From contig CAYTPY010000001.1 of assembly GCA_964439725.1 (NCBI GenBank), positions 34,240 to 98,239 on the forward strand: DNA of 64,000 nucleotides. Direction: 5' to 3'. This document shows, in pieces, positions 51,758 through 60,846 of this stretch. Source of the stretch: Croceibacterium_A sp964439725. GTDB taxonomy: Bacteria > Pseudomonadota > Alphaproteobacteria > Sphingomonadales > Sphingomonadaceae. Made by a program: the position numbers and the translations under genes. Numbering within the stretch: the first letter of the stretch is position 1; each line of letters opens with the position of its first letter. A model generated the notes under the pieces. The model did not search any database, was not told the origin of the DNA, and saw only the letters and a program-made list of their open reading frames with translations.

Positions 51758-53043
51758 GCCGCGCCGCCTCCCCCTTCAGCCCGCGCGTGATGCTGGCCGT
51801 GCTGGCGATCGGCACCGCCGCCTTCCTGCTGCTGCTCTACGCGATCGGGGCGGGCTGGGACGGCAGCCGCGACCGCAACGGCGGCGCGCACGCGGCAGCG
51901 ACGGGCCTCAACGGCTTTGCAGGCCTCGTCCACCTGCTCGAACAGCGCGGGCACGATGTCGCTCTGTCGCGCAGCGAGGCGCGGCTCAACGACGAAGGAC
52001 TGCTCGTCCTGACGCCCCAGCACGGTGCAGATGGCGAGGCGCTGTCACGGATCATCGACAACCGTCGCTACCGCGGCCCGACATTGCTGATCCTGCCCAA
52101 GTGGCTGGCCATGCCTGCCGACCGGATTGGCGGACTGGACGCGCCTGCCGGCTGGGTCATGCTCGGGGGCGCCGTTCCCCCCGCCTGGCTGCAGGACGTC
52201 GAGGCGTTCGACGATGCGCGGCTGACCCTTGGCACGCGCGAAACCTGGACTGGCCTGGAACTTCGCGGCGGCTTTCCCGATCGCGAGCAAACCCTGTCGC
52301 TCGATGCCACGCGCGTGCTCCCGCTCGTGAGGGACGAACAAGGGGATGTCCTGGCGGGCTACCTCGCGGATAGCGGATCTTACCCCGGTCTCGCGGCCGC
52401 CGCGCGCCTGCCCGACAACGATCCCGACGAACTCGACACCGACTCGTCCCGCTGGCCACTGGTCGTGATCGCCGAACCCGATCTGGCCAACAATTACGGC
52501 ATGGCGGACGCCAGCCGGGCCCTCGCCGCCGTCCGCATCGTCGAGGCGGCACTTCAGGGCGAGGGTATGCCCATCATCTTCGACCTCAGCGTTGCCGGTC
52601 TCGGGCGCAGCCAGAACCTCCTTACCCTCGCTTTCGAGCCCCCGTTCCTCGCGGCGACGCTATGCCTGATCCTTGCCGCCGCGGTGGTCGCATGGCGGGC
52701 GTTTCGCCGTTTCGGGCCGCCCGTGGCGGACGCGCCGGAAATCGCCATGGGCAAGCGCCAGCTGGCCCGCAACAGCGCTGCGCTCATCGCCCGTTCGAAG
52801 CGCCTGCACCTTCTCGGGCCGCCTTACGCGACGCTTCTCGCTGCTCGCATCGCCGGGTCGCTCGGGATCCGCGAAACCGACCCCTCGGCCCGGGACGTTG
52901 CCATCGCCGCTGCGCTCTCTTCACGCGGTATCGCCGCCGACTACCCCGCGCGCGCAGACGCTGTTCGAAATGCCCGCCACTCGGGCGAACTGCTGCGCGC
53001 CGCCGCCGCTCTCAAGGACATCGAAAGGACCGTTTCCCCATGA
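51754..53043 (+). CDS. DUF4350-type membrane protein
   Basis: A 429-residue protein with an N-terminal membrane segment (VMLAVLAIGTAAFLLLLYAIG), a long periplasmic domain beginning GLNGFAGLVHLLEQRGHDV (DUF4350-like), and a second segment (FLAATLCLILAAAVVAWRAF). The C-terminal ~100 residues are cytoplasmic (ARNSAALIARSKRLHLLGPPYA). It is fixed between DUF4129 and MoxR by ATGA overlaps at both ends. Function unknown. Confidence 0.8.
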   Translation: MSRAASPFSPRVMLAVLAIGTAAFLLLLYAIGAGWDGSRDRNGGAHAAATGLNGFAGLVHLLEQRGHDVALSRSEARLNDEGLLVLTPQHGADGEALSRIIDNRRYRGPTLLILPKWLAMPADRIGGLDAPAGWVMLGGAVPPAWLQDVEAFDDARLTLGTRETWTGLELRGGFPDREQTLSLDATRVLPLVRDEQGDVLAGYLADSGSYPGLAAAARLPDNDPDELDTDSSRWPLVVIAEPDLANNYGMADASRALAAVRIVEAALQGEGMPIIFDLSVAGLGRSQNLLTLAFEPPFLAATLCLILAAAVVAWRAFRRFGPPVADAPEIAMGKRQLARNSAALIARSKRLHLLGPPYATLLAARIAGSLGIRETDPSARDVAIAAALSSRGIAADYPARADAVRNARHSGELLRAAAALKDIERTVSP

Positions 53044-54002
53044 CCCAGGCCCTCGAGGAGACCCGTAGCCTCGCCCAAGCGATCCGCGCGGAGATCGGCA
53101 AGGCGATCGTCGGTCAGGAGGAAACCGTCGATCACCTCCTGACCGCGCTTTTCGCCCAGGGCCATGTGCTGCTCGAAGGGCCGCCCGGCACTGCCAAGAC
53201 TTTCCTCGCCCAATGCTTCGCTGCCGCCGCGGGGCTTGAGTTCGGCCGTATCCAGTTCACGCCGGACTTGCTGCCGGGCGACATCGTCGGGTCCAACTTG
53301 TTCAACTTCCAGACCAGCGAGTTCACGCTCACCCGCGGGCCGGTCTTCCGCGAGCTCTTGCTCGCCGACGAGATCAACCGAACGCCGCCCAAGACTCAGG
53401 CCGCGCTGCTCGAAGCCATGCAGGAACGGCGCGTCACGCTCGATGGGCAAACCCACGCCTTGCCCGATCGCTTCATGGTCGTCGCGACGCAAAACCCGAT
53501 CGAGAGCCAGGGGGTCTATCCGCTGCCCGAAGCTCAGCTCGACCGCTTCCTGTTCAAGCTGCTCGTCGCTTATCCCAGTGCCGCGGAGGAAGCGGCGATC
53601 GTCCGCCGTTTCGGCGAGCGCAGCGGACCGCCGCGCCCGGCGGACTTCGCCATAGAAACCGTCGCCGACGCCGCAAGCATCGGCGCCGCCCAGGAAGCGA
53701 TCAATGCCGTCGTCCTGGCCGACGAAGTCATCGGCTATACAGTCGCCCTGGTGCGCGCCACCCGCGAGAGCCGCGACATCGCGAGCGGCGCCAGCCCCCG
53801 CGCCGCCGTGCTCCTGGCCAATGCCTCCCGCGCCCGCGCTGCCCTGCATGGCCGCGACTACGTTCTGCCCGACGACGTCAAGGCGCTCGCGGTGCCCGTG
53901 CTGCGCCACCGCCTGCTGCTTTCTCCCGCTGCCGAAATAGAAGGCAAGCAAGTCGAAGACCTCGTCGCTGGCCTGGTCGAGCAGACCGAAGCGCCGAAAT
54001 GA
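53040..54002 (+). CDS. MoxR-family AAA+ ATPase
   Basis: A 320-residue MoxR ATPase. The Walker A is LLEGPPGTAKTFLAQ, the Walker B LLLADEINRTPPKTQAALLE, sensor 1 FMVVATQNPIESQGVYPLPE, and sensor 2 near SGASPRAAVLLANAS. MoxR ATPases act as chaperones that often work with VWA-domain partners to mature protein complexes; here the partner is the DUF58 protein next door. It starts at 53040 overlapping the previous stop as ATGA. Confidence 0.95.
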   Translation: MTQALEETRSLAQAIRAEIGKAIVGQEETVDHLLTALFAQGHVLLEGPPGTAKTFLAQCFAAAAGLEFGRIQFTPDLLPGDIVGSNLFNFQTSEFTLTRGPVFRELLLADEINRTPPKTQAALLEAMQERRVTLDGQTHALPDRFMVVATQNPIESQGVYPLPEAQLDRFLFKLLVAYPSAAEEAAIVRRFGERSGPPRPADFAIETVADAASIGAAQEAINAVVLADEVIGYTVALVRATRESRDIASGASPRAAVLLANASRARAALHGRDYVLPDDVKALAVPVLRHRLLLSPAAEIEGKQVEDLVAGLVEQTEAPK

Positions 54003-54018
54003 GCAGGCGCGCTTGCTC

Positions 54019-55371
54019 GTGTCTCACCGGGCGGGATCGGGATTGAAGTCCCCGATCGTCCCATCGGCCCGCGCGCTGGGCGTGCTGGCGTTGCTGGCGC
54101 CCGGCGCGGTCGTGGTCGCGGCGCTGGCGCCCGCAGCCTGGATCATCACTCCAGTGCTGGCTTTGGCGCTCCTGGCCGCCGTCGTGATCGATGGCCTGCT
54201 GGCTGCGCGCCTTGCCGAGCTCAAGCTTGGACACCCGGCAGACGCCGAGGTCGGTCAACCGTCGCGCCTCTCGCTCCATGCAGAACTGCGCGGGTGGACC
54301 GGCCGCGGCCGGCCCGAGGCCGCGCTGGGCTTTGATGAACGGCTAGGCAAGCGGGGGGCGACGACGTTCCTCCTCGCGCCTGATCCTTCCGCCGAGATCT
54401 GGAGCGGGGAAACCGAAATCGTGCCCACTCGCCGCGGCACCGGTTCGCTTCACGCGGTGTGGCTGCGCTGGCCCGGCCCGCTCGGCCTGGCGCACCGCCA
54501 GGCCTTTCGCCGCCTCGATCAGCAGGTTCGGGTCTGGCCCGACATTTCACCGGTGCGCTCGCCGACGCTCCAGGCCTTCCTGCGCGACGCGCAAGTCGGC
54601 CTCGTCGCGCGCCGCATCCGCGGCGAAGGCACTCAGTTCGAGGCCTTGAGCGAGTACGAGCCCGGCATGGATCGCCGTCATATCGACTGGAAGGCGAGCG
54701 CGCGCCACAGCCGCCTCTACGCCCGCGAGAACGAGGCTGAGCGCGACAACCAGATCGTCTTCGCGCTCGATTGCGGCCAGGCCATGTGTGAGCCGGTCGA
54801 TGGCCTGCCGCGCATCGACCGCGCCATCTCCGCCGCCTTGTTGTCCGCCTATGTCGCGCTCAAGGGCGGGGACCGGGTGGCGCTGTTCGGGTTTGCCGAC
54901 CGGCCCGAGCTGCTGACGCCGTTCGCCCTCGACGCCCGTCATTTCCACCGCCTGCAGGTCGCTGCCGCCGGGCTCGACTACACCTCGCGCGAGCCCAACT
55001 TCACCCTTGCTCTGGCGACGCTGACGGCCCGCCTGAAGCGCCGCTCGCTGATCGTGCTGTTCTCGGACTTCTCCGACACCACCTCGGCCGAACTGATGAT
55101 CGAGAGCATCACGCGGCTCGTCCGCCACCACCTGGTGATCTTCGTCACGATGGAAGATGCCGAGCTCAGCGAACTCACCGATGCCGAGCCCGCACAAGTG
55201 GGCGATCTCGCCAGCGCCGTTGCCGCCGACGCCCTCGTCCGGCAGCGCGCCCTGGTGTTGCAGCGCCTGCGCCGCCTCGGCGTCGACGTGATCGAAGCCC
55301 CTTGGCAGGCGATCGGCTACCGCCTCATCGACCGCTACCTCGCGGTCAAACGCGCCGAGGCGGTGGGTTGA
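54019..55371 (+). CDS. DUF58 domain protein (VWA-like), MoxR partner
   Basis: A protein of about 450 residues with two N-terminal hydrophobic segments (LGVLALLAPGAVVVAALAPA, IITPVLALALLAAVVIDGLL) and a DUF58 domain (GTQFEALSEYEPGMDRRHID, WKASARHSRLYARENE). The C-terminal part has VWA-like blocks (VFALDCGQAM, LIVLFSDFSDTTS). No ATG is suitable; TTG 54013, GTG 54019 and TTG 54043 are candidate starts. The stop overlaps the next ATG. Confidence 0.87.
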   Translation: MSHRAGSGLKSPIVPSARALGVLALLAPGAVVVAALAPAAWIITPVLALALLAAVVIDGLLAARLAELKLGHPADAEVGQPSRLSLHAELRGWTGRGRPEAALGFDERLGKRGATTFLLAPDPSAEIWSGETEIVPTRRGTGSLHAVWLRWPGPLGLAHRQAFRRLDQQVRVWPDISPVRSPTLQAFLRDAQVGLVARRIRGEGTQFEALSEYEPGMDRRHIDWKASARHSRLYARENEAERDNQIVFALDCGQAMCEPVDGLPRIDRAISAALLSAYVALKGGDRVALFGFADRPELLTPFALDARHFHRLQVAAAGLDYTSREPNFTLALATLTARLKRRSLIVLFSDFSDTTSAELMIESITRLVRHHLVIFVTMEDAELSELTDAEPAQVGDLASAVAADALVRQRALVLQRLRRLGVDVIEAPWQAIGYRLIDRYLAVKRAEAVG

Positions 55372-56423
55372 TGGCGCTCCCCTTCTTCCGCAAGGCGACA
55401 ATCGCACCGCCCGCCGACATCGAAACCGCCTCGCTGCGCTCCGACCGCTTCCGCCTGGAACGCGAAAGCGATTGGCGGCGGCTCGAAGCGATCGTCACTG
55501 CGCTCGAAAAGAACCGCCCGCGCCGCATTTCGGACGAAGACCTGCTCGCTTTGCCGGTGCTCTATCGGAAAACTGCCTCCAGCTTGGCCGTGGCCCGCGA
55601 AATTTCGCTCGATGCTGCGACACTGGCTTACCTCGAAGCACTGGTTCGACGTGCTTGGTTCCAGGTTTACGGCCCGAACACTGCGTTCAGCGGCTGGATC
55701 AAGCGCTTCATTTGCACCGATTGGAGCGTTTCCGTGCGCGGAATCTGGCTTGAGCTGTGCATCGCCTTCGCCGTGATGGTCGCCGGAACCCTCGTCGGCT
55801 GGCTCCTCGTCGCCCGCGACAGCGACTGGTTTTACGCCCTCGTCCCCGGCGAATTCGCCGATGCCCGCAGCCCCGGCGCGAGCCGCGAAGCGCTCGCCCA
55901 AACCCTCGCCGGCGAGAGCAGCGGCGAGGGTTTGACCGCCTTCGCCGCCTTCCTTTTTTCGAATAACACCGGCGTCGCGATCCTCGCTTTCGCCCTCGGT
56001 TTCGCCTTCGGAATCCCGACGATTCTGCTGCTGGTCCACAACATGGCGATGCTCGGCGCGATGCTCTGGCTGTTCGTCGGCGCCGGCCTCGGCTGGGAGT
56101 TCGCCGCCTGGCTTTCCGTCCACGGCACGACCGAACTCCTCGCCATCCTCCTGGCCGGAGCGGCCGGTCTTCATATCGGCCGATCGATGGCCCTGCCCGG
56201 CGACCGCTCCGTCCTCGCCGCTGCCGCCCAAAGCGGTCGACGCGCCGCGCAAGTCATGGCCGGCGTGGTCCTGATGCTGGCCATCGCCGGCTTGCTCGAA
56301 GGCTACGCCCGCCAGCTCGTCCACACCCCCCTCGCACGCGCGGCGATCGGGGGAACGATGCTCGCGTTCTGGGCGGCCTGGTTCACGCTGATGGGCCGCA
56401 ATCGCGCGGGGTCCCGCCCATGA
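55371..56423 (+). CDS. Stage II sporulation protein M-like membrane protein
   Basis: A 350-residue SpoIIM-family protein with a soluble N-terminal ~110 residues and about 5 or 6 membrane segments (LCIAFAVMVAGTLVGWLLVA, FLFSNNTGVAILAFALGFAF, AAQVMAGVVLMLAIAGLLEG). The segment GIPTILLLVHNMAMLGAML is typical. The organism does not sporulate; in Gram-negatives the family is found with MoxR and RDD genes and has no assigned role. ATG follows the DUF58 stop as TGATG. Confidence 0.87.
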   Translation: MALPFFRKATIAPPADIETASLRSDRFRLERESDWRRLEAIVTALEKNRPRRISDEDLLALPVLYRKTASSLAVAREISLDAATLAYLEALVRRAWFQVYGPNTAFSGWIKRFICTDWSVSVRGIWLELCIAFAVMVAGTLVGWLLVARDSDWFYALVPGEFADARSPGASREALAQTLAGESSGEGLTAFAAFLFSNNTGVAILAFALGFAFGIPTILLLVHNMAMLGAMLWLFVGAGLGWEFAAWLSVHGTTELLAILLAGAAGLHIGRSMALPGDRSVLAAAAQSGRRAAQVMAGVVLMLAIAGLLEGYARQLVHTPLARAAIGGTMLAFWAAWFTLMGRNRAGSRP

Positions 56424-57304
56424 CGGCGACCGCCACCTTGCGCCGAAGTACAGATCGCCGACGCGAACTCGTTACGCCAGAAGGCCTGTCACTGCCGCTG
56501 ACGCTCGCCAGCCGCGGCGCCCGCGCCGGCGCACTACTGCTCGACCTCGCGATCGTCTTCGGCTCGCTCCTCGTCCTGATCATCGTCCTGATCAGCGCCG
56601 GGATCGGTATTGGTGTACCCGAAATGCAGAACGCCGATGCTGGGCTCGAGCTCGTGATGGTGCTGCTAATCCTGGTCGTGTTCCTGTCGCGTTACGGCTA
56701 TTTTCTCTATTTCGAGCTCGGCCCGCGCGGCGCTACTCCCGGCAAACGCGCTCTCGGAATCCGGGTCGCAGCACGAGGCGGGGGGCGGCTTACTGCCGAG
56801 GCCGTCATTGCCCGCAACCTGCTCCGCGATGTCGAAGTGTTCCTGCCGACCGGGTTCTTGCTGTCCGGGATGGGCGGAGACCTTGGCCCAACGAGCGGAG
56901 CCGCTGCCGTATGGCTCGCGATCTTCGTGCTGTTCCCGTTCTTCAACAAGGACAACTTGCGGGCAGGTGATCTCGTGGCTGGCACATGGGTGGTCGAAGC
57001 CGAGCGCCGGGGCTTGCCCGAAGCCATGACGGTTGGCGAGGAACCCGCCGGCGCTTATGCCTTCGGCGAAGCGGAGCTGTCGATCTATGGCGAGCACGAA
57101 CTGCAAGTGCTCGAGGACGTCCTGCGCCGCGGTACGCCCGAAGCACAGCGTCAGGTGCTCGAAGCGATTTGCCGCAAGATCGGCTGGCACGCCGGAGAGG
57201 GTGACGACCGCGCCTTTCTCGAAGCGTTCTATACTGCGCTGCGCGCCCGCCTCGAGCGGGACATGCGCTTCGGCAAGCGCAAGAAAAGCAAATTCGACGG
57301 CTGA
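56420..57304 (+). CDS. RDD family membrane protein
   Basis: A 294-residue protein with an RDD domain: SRGARAGALLLDLAIVFGSL, a second segment VMVLLILVVFLSRYGYFLYF and the loop GPRGATPGKRALGIRV. The first conserved Arg/Asp pair is kept (RAGALLLD). A cytoplasmic C-terminal ~100 residues follows (ELSIYGEHELQVLEDVLRRG). It ends the coupled cluster. Some RDD proteins are ion transporters; the function here is unknown. Confidence 0.85.
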   Translation: MTATATLRRSTDRRRELVTPEGLSLPLTLASRGARAGALLLDLAIVFGSLLVLIIVLISAGIGIGVPEMQNADAGLELVMVLLILVVFLSRYGYFLYFELGPRGATPGKRALGIRVAARGGGRLTAEAVIARNLLRDVEVFLPTGFLLSGMGGDLGPTSGAAAVWLAIFVLFPFFNKDNLRAGDLVAGTWVVEAERRGLPEAMTVGEEPAGAYAFGEAELSIYGEHELQVLEDVLRRGTPEAQRQVLEAICRKIGWHAGEGDDRAFLEAFYTALRARLERDMRFGKRKKSKFDG

Positions 57305-57378
57305 TTGCTGATCCGGGTAAGCTATCCAACGTAAACTATGATGCCGAACCGCTCACACTCGCTGGCCGCCGCCTCATC

Positions 57379-57930
57379 GTGACAAAGTTGCGCCCTGCCA
57401 CGATCGCCGACGCTGAGCCGCTCGCCCAACTCGGCACCGACAGCTTCGTTGCCTCTTTCGGTCACCTCTATAGCACCGAGGATCTCGCCGCCTTCCTGGA
57501 CGAACACCGGACCCCGGCGAGATATCGCGCGCATCTCACCGCCCCTCCGTCGCTAATCCAAGTTGCCGAAGCTGACGGCCGCTTGGCCGCATACTGTCTC
57601 ATCGTGCGCGGGCATGGCTTCACGGAACGCCCCGAGCCCCGCCCCGAACGTCCGGTCTTCATCAGCCAGCTCTACTGCGCCCCGGACATGACCGGACGCG
57701 GCTACGGGGCTGCGCTGCTCGAGTGGGCCGTCGCCGAAGCGCGCGCCTGGCGAGCTGACGCCGTGCAGCTTTCGGTATTCAGCGGAAACCATGGTGCCCA
57801 ACGCTTCTACCGCCGCCACGGCTTCGACCACGTGGCCGACATCGATTTCTGGGTCGGCAAGCACCGCGATCACGAGTTCCTCTACGAGCTCTCCCTTCGA
57901 TCGAACGAGGGTCGCTGCCCCAAAAGCTGA
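57379..57930 (+). CDS. GNAT family N-acetyltransferase
   Basis: A 183-residue GNAT protein starting with GTG. The acetyl-CoA binding motif is YCAPDMTGRGYGAALLEWAV (Q/RxxGxG/A type), preceded by VFISQLYC and followed by LSVFSGNHGAQRFYRRHGFD, the usual NxxAxxFYxxxGF element. The substrate is unknown. It follows the RDD gene by 75 bp and may be expressed separately. Confidence 0.88.
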   Translation: MTKLRPATIADAEPLAQLGTDSFVASFGHLYSTEDLAAFLDEHRTPARYRAHLTAPPSLIQVAEADGRLAAYCLIVRGHGFTERPEPRPERPVFISQLYCAPDMTGRGYGAALLEWAVAEARAWRADAVQLSVFSGNHGAQRFYRRHGFDHVADIDFWVGKHRDHEFLYELSLRSNEGRCPKS

Positions 57931-58039
57931 CGCAACGTTGCTACACCGCATTGAACGGGTTGCACATTCCTCAGCTGAGGCGACGGAACGTGAAGACGTG
58001 CCAACGTGGCCCGCGGGGAGAGGAAGCGAAGGGAGTGGC

Positions 58040-58540
58040 ATGCGTTACTTGATCATCGGAGCAGGTGTGGTGGCATTGGCCGCCGGCGTTTCCGCGCAAG
58101 AGAACGGTTCGAACTGGATGTACTTCGAGCCCGAAGACGGCCCGATGCAGGCGGGTGTCGTCAACGCCAAAGGCGAACAGCTCATCCTCAAATGCGACAA
58201 ACCCGGCAAGAAGTCAGTGTACGCCGTTGTCGTGACTCCTGACAGGCTGGTTCCTCCCTCGCGTGACCCATTCGTCTTGCCAACCGAAGTGCGGTTCGAC
58301 GAGAACCCGCCAATGGATGATCGCTGGCGGTATTATGATCAGTCCGCGGTCGCGATCGACATGCGCGGACAGCAAGCGCTCACTCGCTTTATGGGTGGCC
58401 TGCCGAGCGCTTCTAAGCTTCGCGTAAGAATGAGCGTAGAACGAGGGCGAACGGTCGAGGTGAACTTCGACGTGGGCGGCGCGGGCGAGGCTATCAAGCG
58501 GGTTTACGAAAGCTGCCAGGACGACGCACCGATCAGCTGA
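58040..58540 (+). CDS. Hypothetical exported protein
   Basis: A 166-residue protein with a signal peptide (YLIIGAGVVALAAGVSAQ) and good GGGAG spacing before the ATG. The mature part is about 145 residues with beta-rich character (EQLILKCDKPGKKSVYAVVV, LRVRMSVERGRTVEVNFDVG) and one or two Cys. I do not recognise the family. A periplasmic location is likely. Confidence 0.65.
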   Translation: MRYLIIGAGVVALAAGVSAQENGSNWMYFEPEDGPMQAGVVNAKGEQLILKCDKPGKKSVYAVVVTPDRLVPPSRDPFVLPTEVRFDENPPMDDRWRYYDQSAVAIDMRGQQALTRFMGGLPSASKLRVRMSVERGRTVEVNFDVGGAGEAIKRVYESCQDDAPIS

Positions 58541-59086
58541 TAAGAATTTACCGGCTGCTGGATACGGACCCTCCGCTCACTGGTGATGGCAAGTTGATAG
58601 TACCCTAGCGCGAAGCGTTCGCGACGTTCGAAATATGTAGCGAAGCTTGCTCGGGCGTTCCGGCGGATCCCGGGCGGCAGGCCATTCGGTTCGCTTCCAT
58701 TCAGATTGAGTGCGCTAAGGTATCTCGCTCGAACACCACGACCGCGACTTCGGATCGCAATTCGCGCTGTGAGACTGGATGTTCGGGACTCTCTGTGTGC
58801 CGCAGCGCCGGTAAAGCTGGAACTTAGCATCCGACGCGAAGAGACTGAACGAATGCAGACCGTGGCCGGGCTCTACTTTGAGCCGTTCGGAGACCCCTAA
58901 ACCGTGGTGCAGCGACAGCGTGCATCCGGCGGCGCCGTTCGCCGGGAAGCACTCCAATCGCGATAACTGCCATTTTCCAGCCGCTTGCAAAGCTGCTAGG
59001 GGGCGCTGCATGGACCATTTCGGAAGCCATGCCACGCCAGCTCCCTGCGCGAGCGGTCACCACAATCTTAGGGTAAGGTGGGCTCG
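58541..59086. other. 546-bp gap without a recognisable gene
   Basis: It lies between the exported hypothetical protein and ispG. GC content drops compared with the flanks and short open frames on both strands give compositions unlike proteins here (runs of Arg and Ser, no known motif). It must hold the ispG promoter. No tRNA, hairpin with T-run or repeat was identified by eye. Confidence 0.5.
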
Positions 59087-60214
59087 ATGAACGCAATTCG
59101 CCCCTGGCGCACCATTCACCGGCGGACGAGCCGCCAGATCATGGTCGGCAACGTCCCGGTTGGTGGGGATGCGCCGATCACGGTCCAGACTATGACCAAC
59201 ACCGCCACATCCGACGCCGCGGCGACGATCGAGCAAATCCGGCGCTGCGAAGAGGCCGGCGCGGACATTGTCCGCGTTTCTTGCCCGGACGTCGAAAGCA
59301 CCGCCGCGCTCGGTCAGATCGTTCGCGCCGCGCGAGTGCCGATCGTGGCCGACATCCACTTCCACTACAAGCGGGCGCTCGAAGCTGCCGACGCTGGTGC
59401 CGCGTGCCTGCGCATCAACCCTGGCAATATCGGCAGTTCCGAGCGGGTGGCGGAGGTGGTCCGCGCCGCCAAAGCCAACGGCTGCGCGATCCGCATCGGC
59501 GTCAACGCCGGTAGCCTGGAGAAGGACCTGCTCGAGAAATACGCCGAGCCGTGCCCGGAGGCTCTGGTCGAGAGTGCACTCGACCACATCAAGCTGCTTC
59601 AGGACCACGACTTCCACGAATACAAAGTGGCAGTTAAGGCAAGCGACGTGTTCCTTGCCGTGGCGGCTTACATGGGCTTGGCTGAGGCGGTCGACTGTCC
59701 ACTTCACCTCGGCATCACCGAAGCCGGCGGACTGATCGGGGGCACGGTCAAAAGCTCGATCGGCATGGGCAATCTGCTATGGGCCGGCATCGGCGACACG
59801 ATCCGGGTCAGCCTTTCGGCCGAACCGGAGGAAGAGGTTCGAGTCGGCTTCGAGATCCTGAAAGCTCTTGGCCTGCGCACCCGCGGCGTCCGCGTGGTCT
59901 CTTGCCCGAGTTGCGCACGGCAGGGTTTCGACGTGATCCGTACCGTGCAGGCGCTCGAGGAGCGCTTGCAGCACATCAAAACGCCGCTCTCGCTGTCGGT
60001 GCTCGGCTGCGTGGTCAACGGTCCCGGTGAAGCGCGCGAGACAGATATCGGCATTACGGGCGGCGGCGCCGGCAAGCACATGGTCTATCTTTCGGGGGTC
60101 ACCGACCACCACGTCGAAAGTGAGCGTATGCTCGACCACATCGTCGCGCTGGTCGAATCCAAGGCAGCTGAACTGGAAGCCGCGGACGCGCTACCCGCCG
60201 TGGCCGCCGAGTAA
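59087..60214 (+). CDS. ispG: 4-hydroxy-3-methylbut-2-en-1-yl diphosphate synthase
   Basis: A 375-residue IspG/GcpE that makes HMBPP in the MEP isoprenoid pathway. It has the barrel start RQIMVGNVPVGGDAPITVQT, PIVADIHFHYKRAL, RINPGNIG and the [4Fe-4S] ligands in VVSCPSCARQGFDV and LGCVVNGPGEA, with the Glu that completes the cluster in the last motif. ATG at 59087 was chosen (AAGG upstream) over a codon 9 bp earlier. This short form lacks the insert domain of plant and some bacterial enzymes. Confidence 0.96.
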   Translation: MNAIRPWRTIHRRTSRQIMVGNVPVGGDAPITVQTMTNTATSDAAATIEQIRRCEEAGADIVRVSCPDVESTAALGQIVRAARVPIVADIHFHYKRALEAADAGAACLRINPGNIGSSERVAEVVRAAKANGCAIRIGVNAGSLEKDLLEKYAEPCPEALVESALDHIKLLQDHDFHEYKVAVKASDVFLAVAAYMGLAEAVDCPLHLGITEAGGLIGGTVKSSIGMGNLLWAGIGDTIRVSLSAEPEEEVRVGFEILKALGLRTRGVRVVSCPSCARQGFDVIRTVQALEERLQHIKTPLSLSVLGCVVNGPGEARETDIGITGGGAGKHMVYLSGVTDHHVESERMLDHIVALVESKAAELEAADALPAVAAE

Positions 60215-60255
60215 GGCTTTACCCGCATTTAAGGCCGCGAGAGTAAGCAGCTGCG

Positions 60256-60741
60256 ATGAAGTTCGCCCCCGTTCTTCTCGTGGCCGTCGGTATAGTCGGG
60301 ATAGTTGCCTGGCTGGCGCCGCAGCTACCCTCGCCGCTGTCTACCGCCTCGCGAGGCAGCGCGCCGGACGATCCACAGCTTGCCGTCCTCCACAATGAGC
60401 ATCGCGGAGCGGGACAGGTGATCCTGACCCGTGCCCCGAACGGACACTTTTATGCCGACGTCTCCATGGGACGCGGCGCCTCTGCGAACATGCTCGTCGA
60501 CACGGGTGCTAGCGTGGTGGCGCTAACGGCCGACGATGCGAGAGCACTTGGCGTGAATTGGCGCGCCAACGATGTCCAGGTTGTCGCCAAGGGGGCGAGT
60601 GGGGACGTTTACGGTGTGCGCACCCGCCTCGATCGCATGGCGGTGGGCGAGAACGAAGTGCGGGATGTCGATGCCATTGTCATTCCGGAAGGCTTACCCC
60701 ACTCACTGCTCGGACAATCCTTTCTTTCAAAAGTCGGCTGA
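60256..60741 (+). CDS. Retroviral-like aspartic protease (TIGR02281 type), C-terminus cut by TGA
   Basis: A 161-residue protein with an N-terminal membrane anchor (VLLVAVGIVGIVAWLAPQL) and a single aspartic protease domain: catalytic ADVSMGRGASANMLVDTGAS (DTGAS) and the late HSLLGQSFLSKVG. In the family the final strand continues after this point; here TGA follows, but in-frame codons beyond it read IEVRQDAMVLN, which looks like the missing strand. Either the protein is truncated by about 12 residues or the TGA is a recent mutation or sequencing error. A periplasmic proteolytic role is only inferred. Confidence 0.8.
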   Translation: MKFAPVLLVAVGIVGIVAWLAPQLPSPLSTASRGSAPDDPQLAVLHNEHRGAGQVILTRAPNGHFYADVSMGRGASANMLVDTGASVVALTADDARALGVNWRANDVQVVAKGASGDVYGVRTRLDRMAVGENEVRDVDAIVIPEGLPHSLLGQSFLSKVG

Positions 60742-60846
60742 ATCGAAGTGCGTCAGGACGCGATGGTTCTGAATGGCGGTTGGCAGAGGCGCCCTGTTAA
60801 GCCGATGGCTAGACACGGCACGCTAGCAAGAGGCATGATCGGGTTC

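Noticed and set aside
57996..58025. EcfG promoter before the exported hypothetical protein
   Set aside because: GGAAC is present but the base triplet at the right spacing reads GTG rather than GTT.
58504..59035. Short minus-strand open frames in the gap before ispG
   Set aside because: No recognisable domain, no ribosome-binding site, and residue composition like random translation.
60739..60741. Selenocysteine at the TGA of the aspartic protease
   Set aside because: No selenoprotein family matches and no stem loop is evident just downstream; truncation or sequence error is simpler.
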